A stretch of DNA of 36,687 nt from JAVBQJ01 sp031549115 (GCA_031549115.1 JAVBQJ010000087.1:1-36687); one strand, 5' to 3'; shown: positions 1-7,971, counted from the first letter of the stretch. Numbers and translations are program-made. The notes: generated by a model not told the origin, from the letters alone.

Positions 1-859
1 CGATCTGCTCCCAGTTGCGTGCAAACGGCGTAATGCCGCCTTCGCCCTCCGAAACGATCGAAAACAAGTAAAAACTCGGATAAAACGGCCGGTTCCCGTC
101 GTAGCGGGTCGCGGGCAAAGGCAGATCGAACGGCAGCACCCGGAGTTTCACTTCGAGCTTTCCGGCTTCCTTTTCGTCGCTCCATACCGTAATCGCCCCG
201 GTATACACGCCGGAGGCGGCATCGTCGGGGACATGGATGGTCAGCATAAACTGCTGGTTGAAATCCGCCGGCAGCGGCAACGGCTGCAATTCGGCGCTGT
301 CACGTACCGGAAATTCGCCGCTGCGAATGTTTTCGGTGGTGTAAATGGTCAGCCCCTCCTGTTCTTTTCCCGAAATGGAGCGGTATTCGGCGCCGGCCGG
401 AAAATCCAACCGGAGGAAATTTTCTTTTTTCTCCATATCCACCCGGACCAGATCGGCATCGTGCAGCAGCAATTCCGGGATCAGGACCGAAGAGGATCGC
501 TGCTGCAGTACGTCGTTCCAGGCCGTACCCGCCTGATACCAGCACTTGACCACCCGCAGATCCAACCGGTCGCCGGGAATGCTGCCCTGGGGCCCCTCCA
601 GGCCCTCCAGCTGAAATTCCAGCTTCCGTATCGGTTTGGCGCTGCGCAGCACGAAAGAAACCGGCTCGTATTCGCCGCGCGCCGCCACCACCCGGAAGTC
701 GGTCGATTCCGGTATGGCCGTCAAGTCCGTATCGGGCAGAATCGGGGTCCCGGCATCGGGAATCACCGGCCGGCACGCAATGCCGTTCAATGGAGCCGCC
801 TGCAAAGAGACCGCCAATAAAGTGACGGCAAGTGCGCCGCCATATGTCATGATATTCAT
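1..859 (-). CDS. Secreted GH123/DUF4091-like protein (3' part cut by window edge)
   Basis: The frame is open from an ATG at 859 to the left edge, so only the N-terminal ~286 residues are present. Residues 1-21 form a signal peptide (short charged start, hydrophobic core, cleavage near LQA-AP). Around residues 58-66 lies VVAARGEYEP, followed by V-S-F-V-L, and near 126 KCWYQAG-x-AW; such words are typical of the N-terminal beta-sandwich of GH123-like/DUF4091 glycan-active proteins. A VPDDAASGVYTG word further on resembles the VPEDALPGKYEG word of the related protein at 26282-28024. The start overlaps the stop of the upstream propeller gene as ATGA, with GGAGG five bases upstream, so it is cotranslated in the locus A operon. 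Predicted role: secreted glycosidase or sugar-binding protein. The catalytic part is outside the window, so activity cannot be judged. Confidence 0.8.
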   Translation of the reverse strand, partial: MNIMTYGGALAVTLLAVSLQAAPLNGIACRPVIPDAGTPILPDTDLTAIPESTDFRVVAARGEYEPVSFVLRSAKPIRKLEFQLEGLEGPQGSIPGDRLDLRVVKCWYQAGTAWNDVLQQRSSSVLIPELLLHDADLVRVDMEKKENFLRLDFPAGAEYRSISGKEQEGLTIYTTENIRSGEFPVRDSAELQPLPLPADFNQQFMLTIHVPDDAASGVYTGAITVWSDEKEAGKLEVKLRVLPFDLPLPATRYDGNRPFYPSFYLFSIVSEGEGGITPFARNWEQI

Positions 860-2289
860 TTTTCCTCCAGAAATCCAATCGTATAAAGCCAGGGTGAGTC
901 TTCCCGGGTGGCTCCGCCCCGGAACTGAATCCGCAGCCGCATCGGGCCGGTAAAATCACAACGGCTCTTGCCCTCCCAGGTCACCGGTACCGCAAACCCG
1001 TTCGCGGCCACCGGATCCGACCAATCGCTCAACCCGGAGCCGTCGGGGCGCAATAGCTGCAAACGCAATTCCGAACAACCCGGCTGTAAGTTCTCGACAT
1101 TCAGATAAACCGAGAACGGCTGCTCCAATTCGAACGGTTTCGAATCGGCCGTCGCACTCTTATCATCCAACAGATTCCAACCGACCGACAAGCCGAGCAT
1201 GGCATAACGCCGTGTTGGGAAGGTCGCGCGGCCAAGCTGGCGCGTTCCGACGTCACTGTTTCCGCCTGACAAACCGGTATACAATACCGCGCTTTCATCG
1301 CCATTGCAAATCAATCCGCCGCTTTGCAGTATCCCGCCGCCATCCCATTCGCGGGTCTGGCCGCGCCGGACAAATGCCAGCTCCGGCGCCGGTTCGTGCC
1401 AATGCAGGCCATCCTGCGACAGGACGATGCCGATTTCCATATGCTGATCGCGCAACTCCGGCGCCTCGGTAAAGCGGCCGGTGAGCCCCACCACGGTCGC
1501 CCCGATCCGTTCCACATGGGAAATACCCACGTGACAGGGGACGTATTCGTATTCGTTGCGGTAGTACTCCGGCAGTTTTTTCCAATGCTTCAGGTCGTCA
1601 CTGCTCCAGAAGCTGACCACCCGGTTGCGGTTGGTGCCGGAATACCACGGATGGGTCTGCTGGCCGTTGATGATATACCGGCCATTCACCTTGTCAATAC
1701 GCCCGGCTTCGAACTTCTCCGGCGTGATCGGGTGCTCCGGCGCAATGTAACGCCAATGCAGGCCGTCGTCGCTTTCGGCGATGCCTTCGCTGCATGGCAT
1801 GGTCGGTTCCAGCCGGCTGAAGCGTTTCTGATGTTCCGGCGCGGCATGGGAAGCCGGCGTGAAGCAATTGTTGACCAGCATCCGATATTTGCCGTCGTCG
1901 TCGCGCAGCACCGAAACGCAATCGATCGCCTGCTCCGGCAGGCCCGCCACCAGATTGTTGTGCAGACTGCCGCGGTATTCGGTCAACTGCAAGTCCGGCT
2001 TTCGCCAATGGCGTCCGTCCTCGCTCTCCGCATAGGCCACCCGGCCGATGAATTCGAAGCCGCCCAACGGTTCGCCGTAGGCGACATACCACAGACGGTA
2101 GCGTCCGTTTTCGAACAACACCGTGCCGTTGCATTGCAGCCCCGCCGCGTCCGGCGCCCCGGCGCTTCCCTGCGCCAGCACGATCTCCGGCTCCCGGTAG
2201 GCTTCGCAGCCGGTAATCGACAATCCGGTCAAATCCTCGAAACTCTCTTTATCAAAGGCGGCGATCTCCCAAAGAGTCCGGCGACTCAT
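856..2289 (-). CDS. Five-bladed beta-propeller glycosidase-like protein
   Basis: A 477-residue protein with no obvious signal peptide. It carries the recurrent propeller-blade words of GH32/43/62/68-like proteins: AESEDGRHWRKP, AESDDGLHWRYI, SSDDLKHWKK and LSQDGLHWHEP, each a D-G/D-x-x-H-W turn at the end of a blade. LWYVAYGEPLG near residues 86-96 is typical of uncharacterised propeller glycosidase relatives. The last ~110 residues appear to be an added beta domain. It overlaps the pseudopilin upstream and the GH123-like gene downstream by four bases each (ATGA), so the three are translationally coupled. The probable role is processing of a plant or host glycan fragment; substrate and catalytic acids cannot be assigned by eye. 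Confidence 0.75.
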   Translation of the reverse strand: MSRRTLWEIAAFDKESFEDLTGLSITGCEAYREPEIVLAQGSAGAPDAAGLQCNGTVLFENGRYRLWYVAYGEPLGGFEFIGRVAYAESEDGRHWRKPDLQLTEYRGSLHNNLVAGLPEQAIDCVSVLRDDDGKYRMLVNNCFTPASHAAPEHQKRFSRLEPTMPCSEGIAESDDGLHWRYIAPEHPITPEKFEAGRIDKVNGRYIINGQQTHPWYSGTNRNRVVSFWSSDDLKHWKKLPEYYRNEYEYVPCHVGISHVERIGATVVGLTGRFTEAPELRDQHMEIGIVLSQDGLHWHEPAPELAFVRRGQTREWDGGGILQSGGLICNGDESAVLYTGLSGGNSDVGTRQLGRATFPTRRYAMLGLSVGWNLLDDKSATADSKPFELEQPFSVYLNVENLQPGCSELRLQLLRPDGSGLSDWSDPVAANGFAVPVTWEGKSRCDFTGPMRLRIQFRGGATREDSPWLYTIGFLEEK

Positions 2290-3053
2290 ATCACCTGGCC
2301 CTTGAACACGACTTCCTCGATATCCTTCAACTCCTTCTCGCCGATATCCCAGCAGGCCTGTTCGCCGGAGGCGCCGCTATGATAGCCGCGGTAATTCTGG
2401 ACGTGCCCGTCGCCGAGCAGCAGGTTGAATCGGCCGGCGTGCAAGCCATACGGAATGGCACCCGGAGGATACGAATTGATACGAAAGAGCTCTCTAAGGT
2501 TGGTTTTTGCCGCTCCGACGATCGGATCGCTGAGCATCCAGGTCGACGACGGCTTCAACGCCTGCGCCATTCTTGCCCGGGTCGCGGAAGTTCCGACGCT
2601 GGCATCGTATGGACTGTGCCAGAACCAGTTGTTGGAGTAGGTCGTCACCGGCAGCCACGGTGTTCCGATCTGGACAAAGAGACCGTTTTCGCTGACCGAC
2701 GGGCAGACGAATATGCCGCTCTTGGACACCGCCTGGTTGGACATCGTCGCGTAATCGGTCTGCTCGCCGTCGATGCCGGGATTCCCGATATACATATTGA
2801 CCGAACGCGCCCACCAATTGCGGGGGCCGTACTGCGGATCGAAGTCCCAACCCATTTTCGGCGCGAAATCATCCGAGTCAACGCCATAAAGCGCCACTCC
2901 CAGACCGAGCTGCTTCAAATTATTGGTACAGCGGATACGGTGGGCCGCCGCCCGCGCTTTGCTCAACGCCGGCAGCAGCATGCTGGCCAGAATTGCGATG
3001 ATGGCAATCACTACCAACAGCTCTATAAGTGTGAATGTTTTCCTTTGCGGCAT
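2286..3053 (-). CDS. Pseudopilin-like protein with H-X9-DG motif
   Basis: A 255-residue protein that starts with a type IV pilin-like N-terminus: FTLIELLVVIAIIAILASML at residues 7-26, with Glu at position 5 of the putative mature chain. The C-terminal region has LHAGRFNLLLGDGHV, which fits the H-X9-DG pattern of prepilin-type processing-associated proteins abundant in Planctomycetes and Lentisphaerae. The residue before Phe is Thr rather than the usual Gly, so cleavage by a standard prepilin peptidase is doubtful. GGAGAG sits seven bases before the ATG. It lies 44 bases after the regulator and overlaps the propeller gene, placing it second in locus A. The function of these genome-expanded pseudopilins is unknown; surface presentation or export of glycan-active enzymes is a guess. 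Confidence 0.85.
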   Translation of the reverse strand: MPQRKTFTLIELLVVIAIIAILASMLLPALSKARAAAHRIRCTNNLKQLGLGVALYGVDSDDFAPKMGWDFDPQYGPRNWWARSVNMYIGNPGIDGEQTDYATMSNQAVSKSGIFVCPSVSENGLFVQIGTPWLPVTTYSNNWFWHSPYDASVGTSATRARMAQALKPSSTWMLSDPIVGAAKTNLRELFRINSYPPGAIPYGLHAGRFNLLLGDGHVQNYRGYHSGASGEQACWDIGEKELKDIEEVVFKGQVI

Positions 3054-3097
3054 GGTGAAACTCTCCTGCGATTTGTGGTTTTCATTATATGAGGCAT

Positions 3098-4204
3098 TCA
3101 GCGCTGAATCAATGTGGTCGGCAAACGGAAACTTTTCACCGGCAATTCGCTTTGCAGCAGAATCTCAACCGCGGTCTCGCCCATGCCGCGGGCATTCACC
3201 GCGACGGAGGAGAAGCCGTAACTCAAACTCAGTTCAGGGATATAGTGGTCGTAGCCGGCCATGATGATCCGATGCTCCGGATGCTCCTGGCGCAGATATT
3301 CAATGGCGCCGACGATCAGAAGATCATTCAGGCCGAAAACCGCGTCCGGGGTCACCCGGGTCAGCAGCTTTTCCATGCCGACTCGGCCGAGATGGCGCAG
3401 TTCGCCGGTCGGAACTCCGGGCTCGTTGATAACCCATTCCGGCCGGAACGGCAATCCGAAGTGCTCGAGCGCCAATTTGTAGCCGGCAATCCGCAGGCTG
3501 TAATTCATGTCGTCATCCTGGCACGCCAATATGCCGATTTTCCGGCATCCACGCTCCAACAGATAGCGGGTCATCGCATAACCGCCGCCGAATTCCTCCG
3601 AAAAAACCCCGTACAGGTTGGCCGGGGTCATCGCGAAGCTTTCGTATTGATAATTCAGCAATACGAAGCGGAGATTGGGGTGTTTTTGCGCCAGTTGCGC
3701 CAGTTGGTTGTGCCGGGTCGCGTAAAGAATCAATACACCGCGGATGACCAACCCCGGATTCGCCTCCAGCATCGTCAACTCCTCCTCCAGTTCGCCAGAC
3801 AGATGCAGGAGATCCATTCCGGCGTTGCGCGCCGCGGCATGAATTCCCTCATTCAACTGCGACAGCATCCGGCAGGTCTCGATCTCGTACGGCGCATATA
3901 CCACCAACGTCTGGCGCGCATTGGGATCGCTGACGACACTTGCGGGCGCGGCAGCAACAGGGGAGGGGGCGACAAAGGTGCCCTTTTTCGGGCGCCGGTA
4001 ACAGATTCCGGCGTCGATCAGTTTTTTCAACGCACTTTCGACGGTGATGATGCTGATGTCGTATTCCGCCGCCAATTGCTTGATCGACGGCAACGCGCTT
4101 CCCGGTTCATAGGTTCCGTTTTGAATCCGCGTCTGCAGCCGATCGTATAACTGAATGTATAACGGCTGACGCCCCGTCACATCCAATGTCATTGTTTCCG
4201 CCAT
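3098..4204 (-). CDS. GntR-type HTH / LacI-type sugar sensor regulator
   Basis: A 368-residue transcription factor. Residues ~12-75 are a GntR winged helix: PLYIQLYDRLQTRIQNG, then GSALPSIKQLAAEYDIS and VESALKKLIDAG. From ~90 to the end is a periplasmic-binding-protein-like effector domain of the LacI type (GVFSEEFGGGYAMTRYLLERG, KIGILACQDD, PDAVFGLNDLLIVGAIEYL, IIMAGYDHY). This is the AraR-like architecture used to sense sugars. GAGG lies eight bases before the ATG. It heads the operon of the pseudopilin, propeller and GH123-like genes, so it probably controls them in response to a sugar released by their products. Its promoter and repeated words just upstream suggest autoregulation. Confidence 0.9.
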   Translation of the reverse strand: MAETMTLDVTGRQPLYIQLYDRLQTRIQNGTYEPGSALPSIKQLAAEYDISIITVESALKKLIDAGICYRRPKKGTFVAPSPVAAAPASVVSDPNARQTLVVYAPYEIETCRMLSQLNEGIHAAARNAGMDLLHLSGELEEELTMLEANPGLVIRGVLILYATRHNQLAQLAQKHPNLRFVLLNYQYESFAMTPANLYGVFSEEFGGGYAMTRYLLERGCRKIGILACQDDDMNYSLRIAGYKLALEHFGLPFRPEWVINEPGVPTGELRHLGRVGMEKLLTRVTPDAVFGLNDLLIVGAIEYLRQEHPEHRIIMAGYDHYIPELSLSYGFSSVAVNARGMGETAVEILLQSELPVKSFRLPTTLIQR

Positions 4205-4231
4205 ATTGCCATCCTCATGTTCTACCTATAT

Positions 4232-4259
4232 ATTATAGACAAAAATCAGAAAATGTCAA
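4232..4259 (-). promoter_or_regulatory. Sigma-70 promoter of the locus A regulator operon
   Basis: On the minus strand TTGACA (4259-4254), a 16-base spacer and TATAAT (4237-4232) match the bacterial consensus exactly. It sits 28 bases before the regulator start. Confidence 0.85.
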
Positions 4260-4273
4260 TATCATTTCGCACT

Positions 4274-4315
4274 TGATTTATGTGAAATATTAAAAATTCT
4301 TTGTGATTTATGTGA
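4274..4315. repeat. Direct repeat TGATTTATGTGA x2, candidate operator
   Basis: The 12-mer TGATTTATGTGA occurs identically at 4274-4285 and 4304-4315, thirty bases apart, just upstream of the regulator promoter. The phasing of about three helical turns would place both on one face of the DNA, as expected for a regulator binding site. Confidence 0.45.
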
Positions 4316-4363
4316 TTAATATCGAGAAGGTTCCCGATTTTTCAGAAATCGCAGATATTAATC
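4314..4363. repeat. Nested inverted repeat between permease and regulator promoter
   Basis: GATTAATATC (4314-4323) is mirrored by GATATTAATC (4354-4363), and an inner hairpin CGATTT/AAATCG (4335-4340 and 4346-4351) lies between. It follows the oppC-like stop by eight bases. It may end permease transcription, although there is no clear U-tract, or it may be a regulatory cruciform. The left arm overlaps the second 12-mer repeat by two bases. Confidence 0.4.
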
Positions 4364-4370
4364 ATAATAA

Positions 4371-5315
4371 TCAGTCGCGGTCGCGTTGGCGCGGGTCCAG
4401 GACGTCGCGGAGGGTGTCGCCGAGCAGTTGCAGCCCGAGCGCGAGAAAGAACATGAACAGTGTCGCCGCGCCGACCTCCCACCAGATGCCGCGCCACAGA
4501 CGCTCCTGCCCATCGGCGATCATCAGCCCCCAGCTCGGCGCCGACTGGACGCCGACTCCGAGAAAGCTGACGATCACTTCGGTCATCACCGCATAAGCGA
4601 AGCGCAGGGTGAAGTAAATGATCACCAGGTGCATCACATTCGGCAGGATATGCTGCCAGATGATCCGCCACGAACGCATCCCGGCCACCCGCGCCGCCAG
4701 GACGTAGCCGCGATTGCGCAGCTTCATCGTCTCCGAGCGCACCACCATGCACAGCGCCACCCAGCCGGTAATGCCGATGGCCAGGTAGATGGCCAGCGTA
4801 CCCGGATCGGTATTGAAAACCCGTCCGATGCCGTTGACCACGTCCATAATCGCGGGCGACAGAAATCCCCGGTTGACCAGCAAAGCAAAGGCCAGAATAA
4901 ACAGCAAAGTCGGCATCGCGGCGAAAACGCTGTAGAGCCATACCACTCCGTCATCGATCCTGCCGCCGTAATACCCGGCCGCCGTCCCCAGCGCCACGCC
5001 GATAATCACCGAAATCAAAGCGCCGATGGTGCCGACTTTGACCGCGGTCGAGGTTCCCGCCACTGCCCGCCAGAAGACGTCGCGGCCCATATAATCCGTC
5101 CCCAGCCAGTGGCGCGGGGAGGGGGCGGCATGGCGTTCGGAGGGGTTTTCCAGCTGGTAAACCGGCGTGACGCCGGCACTGCGGCAGTACATCGAATACC
5201 CCTCCACAGTCACCGCGACCACCAGATAGACGGCGACGGTCACAAAGGCGAAAAAGCCGAGCCGATTGCGGCACAGCCGGTAAAACCAGGAGTGGGAAGC
5301 TATCACGTCAGGCAT
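4371..5315 (-). CDS. OppC/DppC-type ABC transporter permease
   Basis: A 314-residue inner membrane permease of the peptide/nickel (binding-protein-dependent) family. It has the N-terminal TM segment (FFAFVTVAVYLVVAVTV), then HWLGTDYMGRDVFWRAVAGT, a signature of DppC/OppC proteins, several more TM segments, and the EAA-like loop LAARVAGMRSWRIIWQHILPN that contacts the ATPase. TDYMGRDVFWR corresponds to the common TDxxGRDxxSR word. The start ATG lies inside the last codons of mnmG (eight-base overlap) with AAAGGA seven bases before. The partner OppB permease, the ATPases and a binding protein are not in the window on this side: the next gene downstream is a regulator with its own promoter. Either it is an orphan subunit or its partners are elsewhere. 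Confidence 0.9.
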   Translation of the reverse strand: MPDVIASHSWFYRLCRNRLGFFAFVTVAVYLVVAVTVEGYSMYCRSAGVTPVYQLENPSERHAAPSPRHWLGTDYMGRDVFWRAVAGTSTAVKVGTIGALISVIIGVALGTAAGYYGGRIDDGVVWLYSVFAAMPTLLFILAFALLVNRGFLSPAIMDVVNGIGRVFNTDPGTLAIYLAIGITGWVALCMVVRSETMKLRNRGYVLAARVAGMRSWRIIWQHILPNVMHLVIIYFTLRFAYAVMTEVIVSFLGVGVQSAPSWGLMIADGQERLWRGIWWEVGAATLFMFFLALGLQLLGDTLRDVLDPRQRDRD

Positions 5316-7173
5316 CGGCTTGTCCTTTCCGCCGGGACAGCAGAATCTGCAGCAGCGCCAACTCCGCCGGCGTGACGCCGTCGATGCGCGCCGCCTGCGC
5401 CAGGGTGCTCGGCTTGACCCGCTCCAGCTTCTGCCGCGATTCGATGCTCAACGCATTTACGCTGGAATAGCAGAAATCCGCCGGAATCGACCACGCTTCC
5501 AATTTGTGCAATTGTTTGATGCCGGCGGCTTCGCGTTCGATATAGCCGTCGTAGTGGGCGTGAACGGTCAACTGGCTCCACATGCGCGGCGGCAGCTCCG
5601 GCAGGGTGACCCCCTCCGGCAATGCGGGACAGGGAAGGGGGGCGCCGGGTTCCCAGATGCCGTGACAGTTTTTCAGCCATTGCCACAGCGTTTTTCCCTG
5701 CATCCGGATGTCCTGCAATTGACGCATGGCGTCGCCGTATTGCTCCCGGTAGCCGCAGAAGTTCCGGTAACGTCGTTCGGAAATCAAACCGTTGGCGTGG
5801 GCGAAATCCGCCAGCCGCCAGTCGGCGTTGTCCTGACGCAGGGTCAGGCGGTATTCGGAACGGCTGGTGAACAACCGGTAGGGTTCGATGATATCTTTGG
5901 TCACCAGGTCGTCGATCATGACGCCGATGTAGCTGGAATCCCGCGCCAGCTCGACCGGCTCCAGTCCGGCGGCGCTCCGGGCGGCATTCAGCCCGGCGAT
6001 CAATCCCTGGCCGGCGGCTTCTTCGTAGCCGCTGGTGCCGTTGATCTGCCCGGCGGAAAAGAAGTTCACCCAGCGCTTCGAACCCAGAGTGCGCCGCATC
6101 TGATGCGGGAAAATGAAGTCGTATTCGATCGCGTACGCGTAACGGGAGATCATCACCTGCTCGAAGCCGGGGAGGGTGGCCAGCATTTGCCGTTGAACGG
6201 CCGGCTGCAGGCTGGTGGAAATGCCGTTGATATAATATTCGCCGGTCGCTTCGCCCTCCGGCTCCAGATACAGCAGATGGTGCGGATGATGCGGGAAACG
6301 CACGACCTTGTCTTCGAAGCTCGGACAGTAACGGGCGCCGATGCCTTCGATTTTGCCCTGGTACAGCGGCGCCTGGTCCAGATTGGCGCGGACGAGCTCC
6401 GCGGTGGCGTCGGTGGAGTGCACGGTATAGCACGGCATGGTCTTCTGCCGGACCGCCGGCGTCAGGGGAGGGAGGGTGTAGTCGTGATCGCCATAGCTGA
6501 ACTGTTCGTCGGCCTCCTCCGACAACTGAATGCCCATATTGGAAAAATCGACGGACTTGGCCAGAACGCGGGGAGGGGTCCCGGTCTTCAAGCGGCCCAG
6601 CTCCATCCCCAATTGCCCATGCAAGGCGGCGCTGAGCGCCGAAGCGGCCGGGTCACCGGCCCTGCCCCCGGGAAAATGTTGCAGTCCGTAATGCATTTTC
6701 CCGTTCAAAAAGGTACCCGTCGTGACCACGACGCTGCGGCAGGGCAGGGTTTCGCCGAACTGATTGACGACCCCGGTAATCCGGTCGTTTGCAGTGGTGA
6801 ATGCAACGGCTTCCGCCTGCAGGATAGCCAGATTCGGGGTGGTTTCCAATAGAAACTTCATTGCCCGTTGAAAGCAGACTTTATCGCATTGCGCCCGCGG
6901 CGACCATACGGCCGGGCCTTTGCTGCGGTTCAGCATCCGGAATTGAATACTGGCGATATCGGTAATCAACCCCTGGGCGCCGCCCAGCGCGTCGATTTCC
7001 CGGACCACCTGCCCTTTGCCGACGCCGCCGATGGCGGGATTGCAGCTCATTTGTGCGATGTGGTCCGGATTGATCGTCATCAACAGCGTTTCCGCGCCCA
7101 AACGCGCCGCGGCAAGCGCGGCTTCGCAACCGGCGTGACCGGCTCCGATCACCACCACATCATAAACCTTCAT
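5308..7173 (-). CDS. mnmG: tRNA uridine-5-carboxymethylaminomethyl modification enzyme MnmG
   Basis: A 621-residue FAD protein that with MnmE installs the cmnm5 group on U34 of several tRNAs. The N-terminus has the dinucleotide-binding word VVIGAGHAGCEAA (8-19 region), then SCNPAIGGVGKG (43-54), a family signature, and later TSGYEEAAGQGLIAGLNA. The C-terminal helical domain ends in a basic tail. Length is as expected for the family (~620-630). It has its own promoter at 7213-7240. The last codons overlap the oppC-like permease, an unusual pairing, because mnmG is more often followed by rsmG or genes near the replication origin. Confidence 0.97.
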   Translation of the reverse strand: MKVYDVVVIGAGHAGCEAALAAARLGAETLLMTINPDHIAQMSCNPAIGGVGKGQVVREIDALGGAQGLITDIASIQFRMLNRSKGPAVWSPRAQCDKVCFQRAMKFLLETTPNLAILQAEAVAFTTANDRITGVVNQFGETLPCRSVVVTTGTFLNGKMHYGLQHFPGGRAGDPAASALSAALHGQLGMELGRLKTGTPPRVLAKSVDFSNMGIQLSEEADEQFSYGDHDYTLPPLTPAVRQKTMPCYTVHSTDATAELVRANLDQAPLYQGKIEGIGARYCPSFEDKVVRFPHHPHHLLYLEPEGEATGEYYINGISTSLQPAVQRQMLATLPGFEQVMISRYAYAIEYDFIFPHQMRRTLGSKRWVNFFSAGQINGTSGYEEAAGQGLIAGLNAARSAAGLEPVELARDSSYIGVMIDDLVTKDIIEPYRLFTSRSEYRLTLRQDNADWRLADFAHANGLISERRYRNFCGYREQYGDAMRQLQDIRMQGKTLWQWLKNCHGIWEPGAPLPCPALPEGVTLPELPPRMWSQLTVHAHYDGYIEREAAGIKQLHKLEAWSIPADFCYSSVNALSIESRQKLERVKPSTLAQAARIDGVTPAELALLQILLSRRKGQADA

Positions 7174-7212
7174 TCTGCTTTCCCGGGATACAAATATATT
7201 GAATTTGCCTAT

Positions 7213-7240
7213 AATATAAAGCCAATCCCGCCAAAATCAA
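7213..7240 (-). promoter_or_regulatory. Probable mnmG promoter
   Basis: On the minus strand TTGATT (7240-7235), sixteen bases, TATATT (7218-7213). The ATG is 40 bases downstream. A register shifted by two bases (TATTAT) is also possible. Confidence 0.5.
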
Positions 7241-7488
7241 CCGGATAATTCCGATAACTTACCATCAAGTTATTAACAGGCTGTCGTGTTGATAATCGTA
7301 ACATATTTTAATTCAATGCATTATCTTAGTTAGGGTAGATTCAAATGTTAATCCAAAGGTTAACATAACATGTATTATGCGACGTTGCAAATCCACGAGA
7401 GAAGGGGGATAAGACCCGGATCGAACCTGTGAATACCGAAAGATCAAGTTGCGTCAGAGAGGCGCCGGAACGCATTTAAGCGGAATCG
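7241..7488. other. AT-rich intergenic stretch without a gene; weak DnaA-box-like words
   Basis: No credible coding frame. The stretch 7250-7380 is clearly AT-rich. TTATTAACA (7270-7278) and, on the other strand, TTATCAACA (7295-7287) each differ by one base from the relaxed DnaA-box form TTATNCACA. Adjacent mnmG recalls the gidA-oriC arrangement of other bacteria, but there is no box cluster and no dnaA or parAB next to it, so this is only a candidate. Confidence 0.2.
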
Positions 7489-7510
7489 ACCAAAGATATA
7501 CCAAAGATAT
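7489..7510. repeat. Tandem repeat ACCAAAGATAT x2
   Basis: The 11-mer occurs twice with no gap (7489-7499 and 7500-7510), directly before the inverted-repeat run that starts at 7517. Confidence 0.7.
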
Positions 7511-7516
7511 AAAAGA

Positions 7517-7729
7517 GCCGGAGCAGTTCGGGTACCGGTGAGGGCATCACTTCCCCCGAACCACTCCGGCAAAATATCGACACCGACTTTTCACCGGTTC
7601 GGTGCCTCGCCGTCCGGCTGGCTGGCGCAGGCGGCGCGGCGCTGCACCGAACCGGACCACGACAAGTTACTCCGATGATTGCCCGGAACCGTTCACCGGG
7701 GCAGGGGATCGGACACCGGCGCCCTGCCC
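7517..7729. repeat. Run of three long inverted repeats, candidate structured RNA or mobile remnant
   Basis: Three consecutive hairpins fill this non-coding stretch. The first has arms 7517-7532 and 7555-7570 (14 of 16 bases paired) with a small inner hairpin GTGA/TCAC. The second has perfect 12-base arms CCGGTTCGGTGC (7594-7605) and GCACCGAACCGG (7644-7655). The third has perfect 8-base arms GGGCAGGG (7699-7706) and CCCTGCCC (7722-7729). Read on the minus strand, the first hairpin is followed by TCTTTTAT, so it could end a minus-strand transcript. I could not match the sequence to tmRNA, RNase P RNA, SRP RNA or a tRNA. The region after it to 7910 shows nothing coding. Confidence 0.5.
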
Positions 7730-7918
7730 TTGTGCCTCAGTCAAAGAGCTACAATCGAAGCCCAAACCGGAAAAGTCCGCAATGCAGATAAATTCGCACT
7801 CATCACATAATAAATGCCTGAGCGAAACCATATAAAGTAAAAAAAATCAGGCATACCCCCTCCCCTCCTTGATATCAAATGTATGTATCTTCTTGTGATT
7901 TTTTTCTCGAAGCCGGAT

Positions 7919-7945
7919 TTGACATTTTGCGGAACGCAATATAGA
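7919..7945 (+). promoter_or_regulatory. Probable promoter of the acyltransferase/BKACE pair
   Basis: TTGACA at 7919-7924 and TATAGA at 7940-7945, spaced by fifteen bases. The spacer contains the inverted repeat TTGCG-GAA-CGCAA (7927-7939), a possible operator. GGAGG follows before the ATG. Confidence 0.45.
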
Positions 7946-7971
7946 TTACTCCCTGGATAAGGAGGGGGACC

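Noticed and set aside
5320..6852. A long plus-strand frame opposite mnmG
   Set aside because: Shadow of mnmG with biased, repetitive-looking Gln/Gly/Arg-rich composition.
7602..7835. A short plus-strand frame in the mnmG-acyltransferase spacer
   Set aside because: Low-complexity Arg/Pro composition and it runs through inverted repeats; no ribosome site.
7400..7900. tmRNA, RNase P RNA or SRP RNA in the large spacer
   Set aside because: None of the conserved core words of these RNAs were found on either strand.
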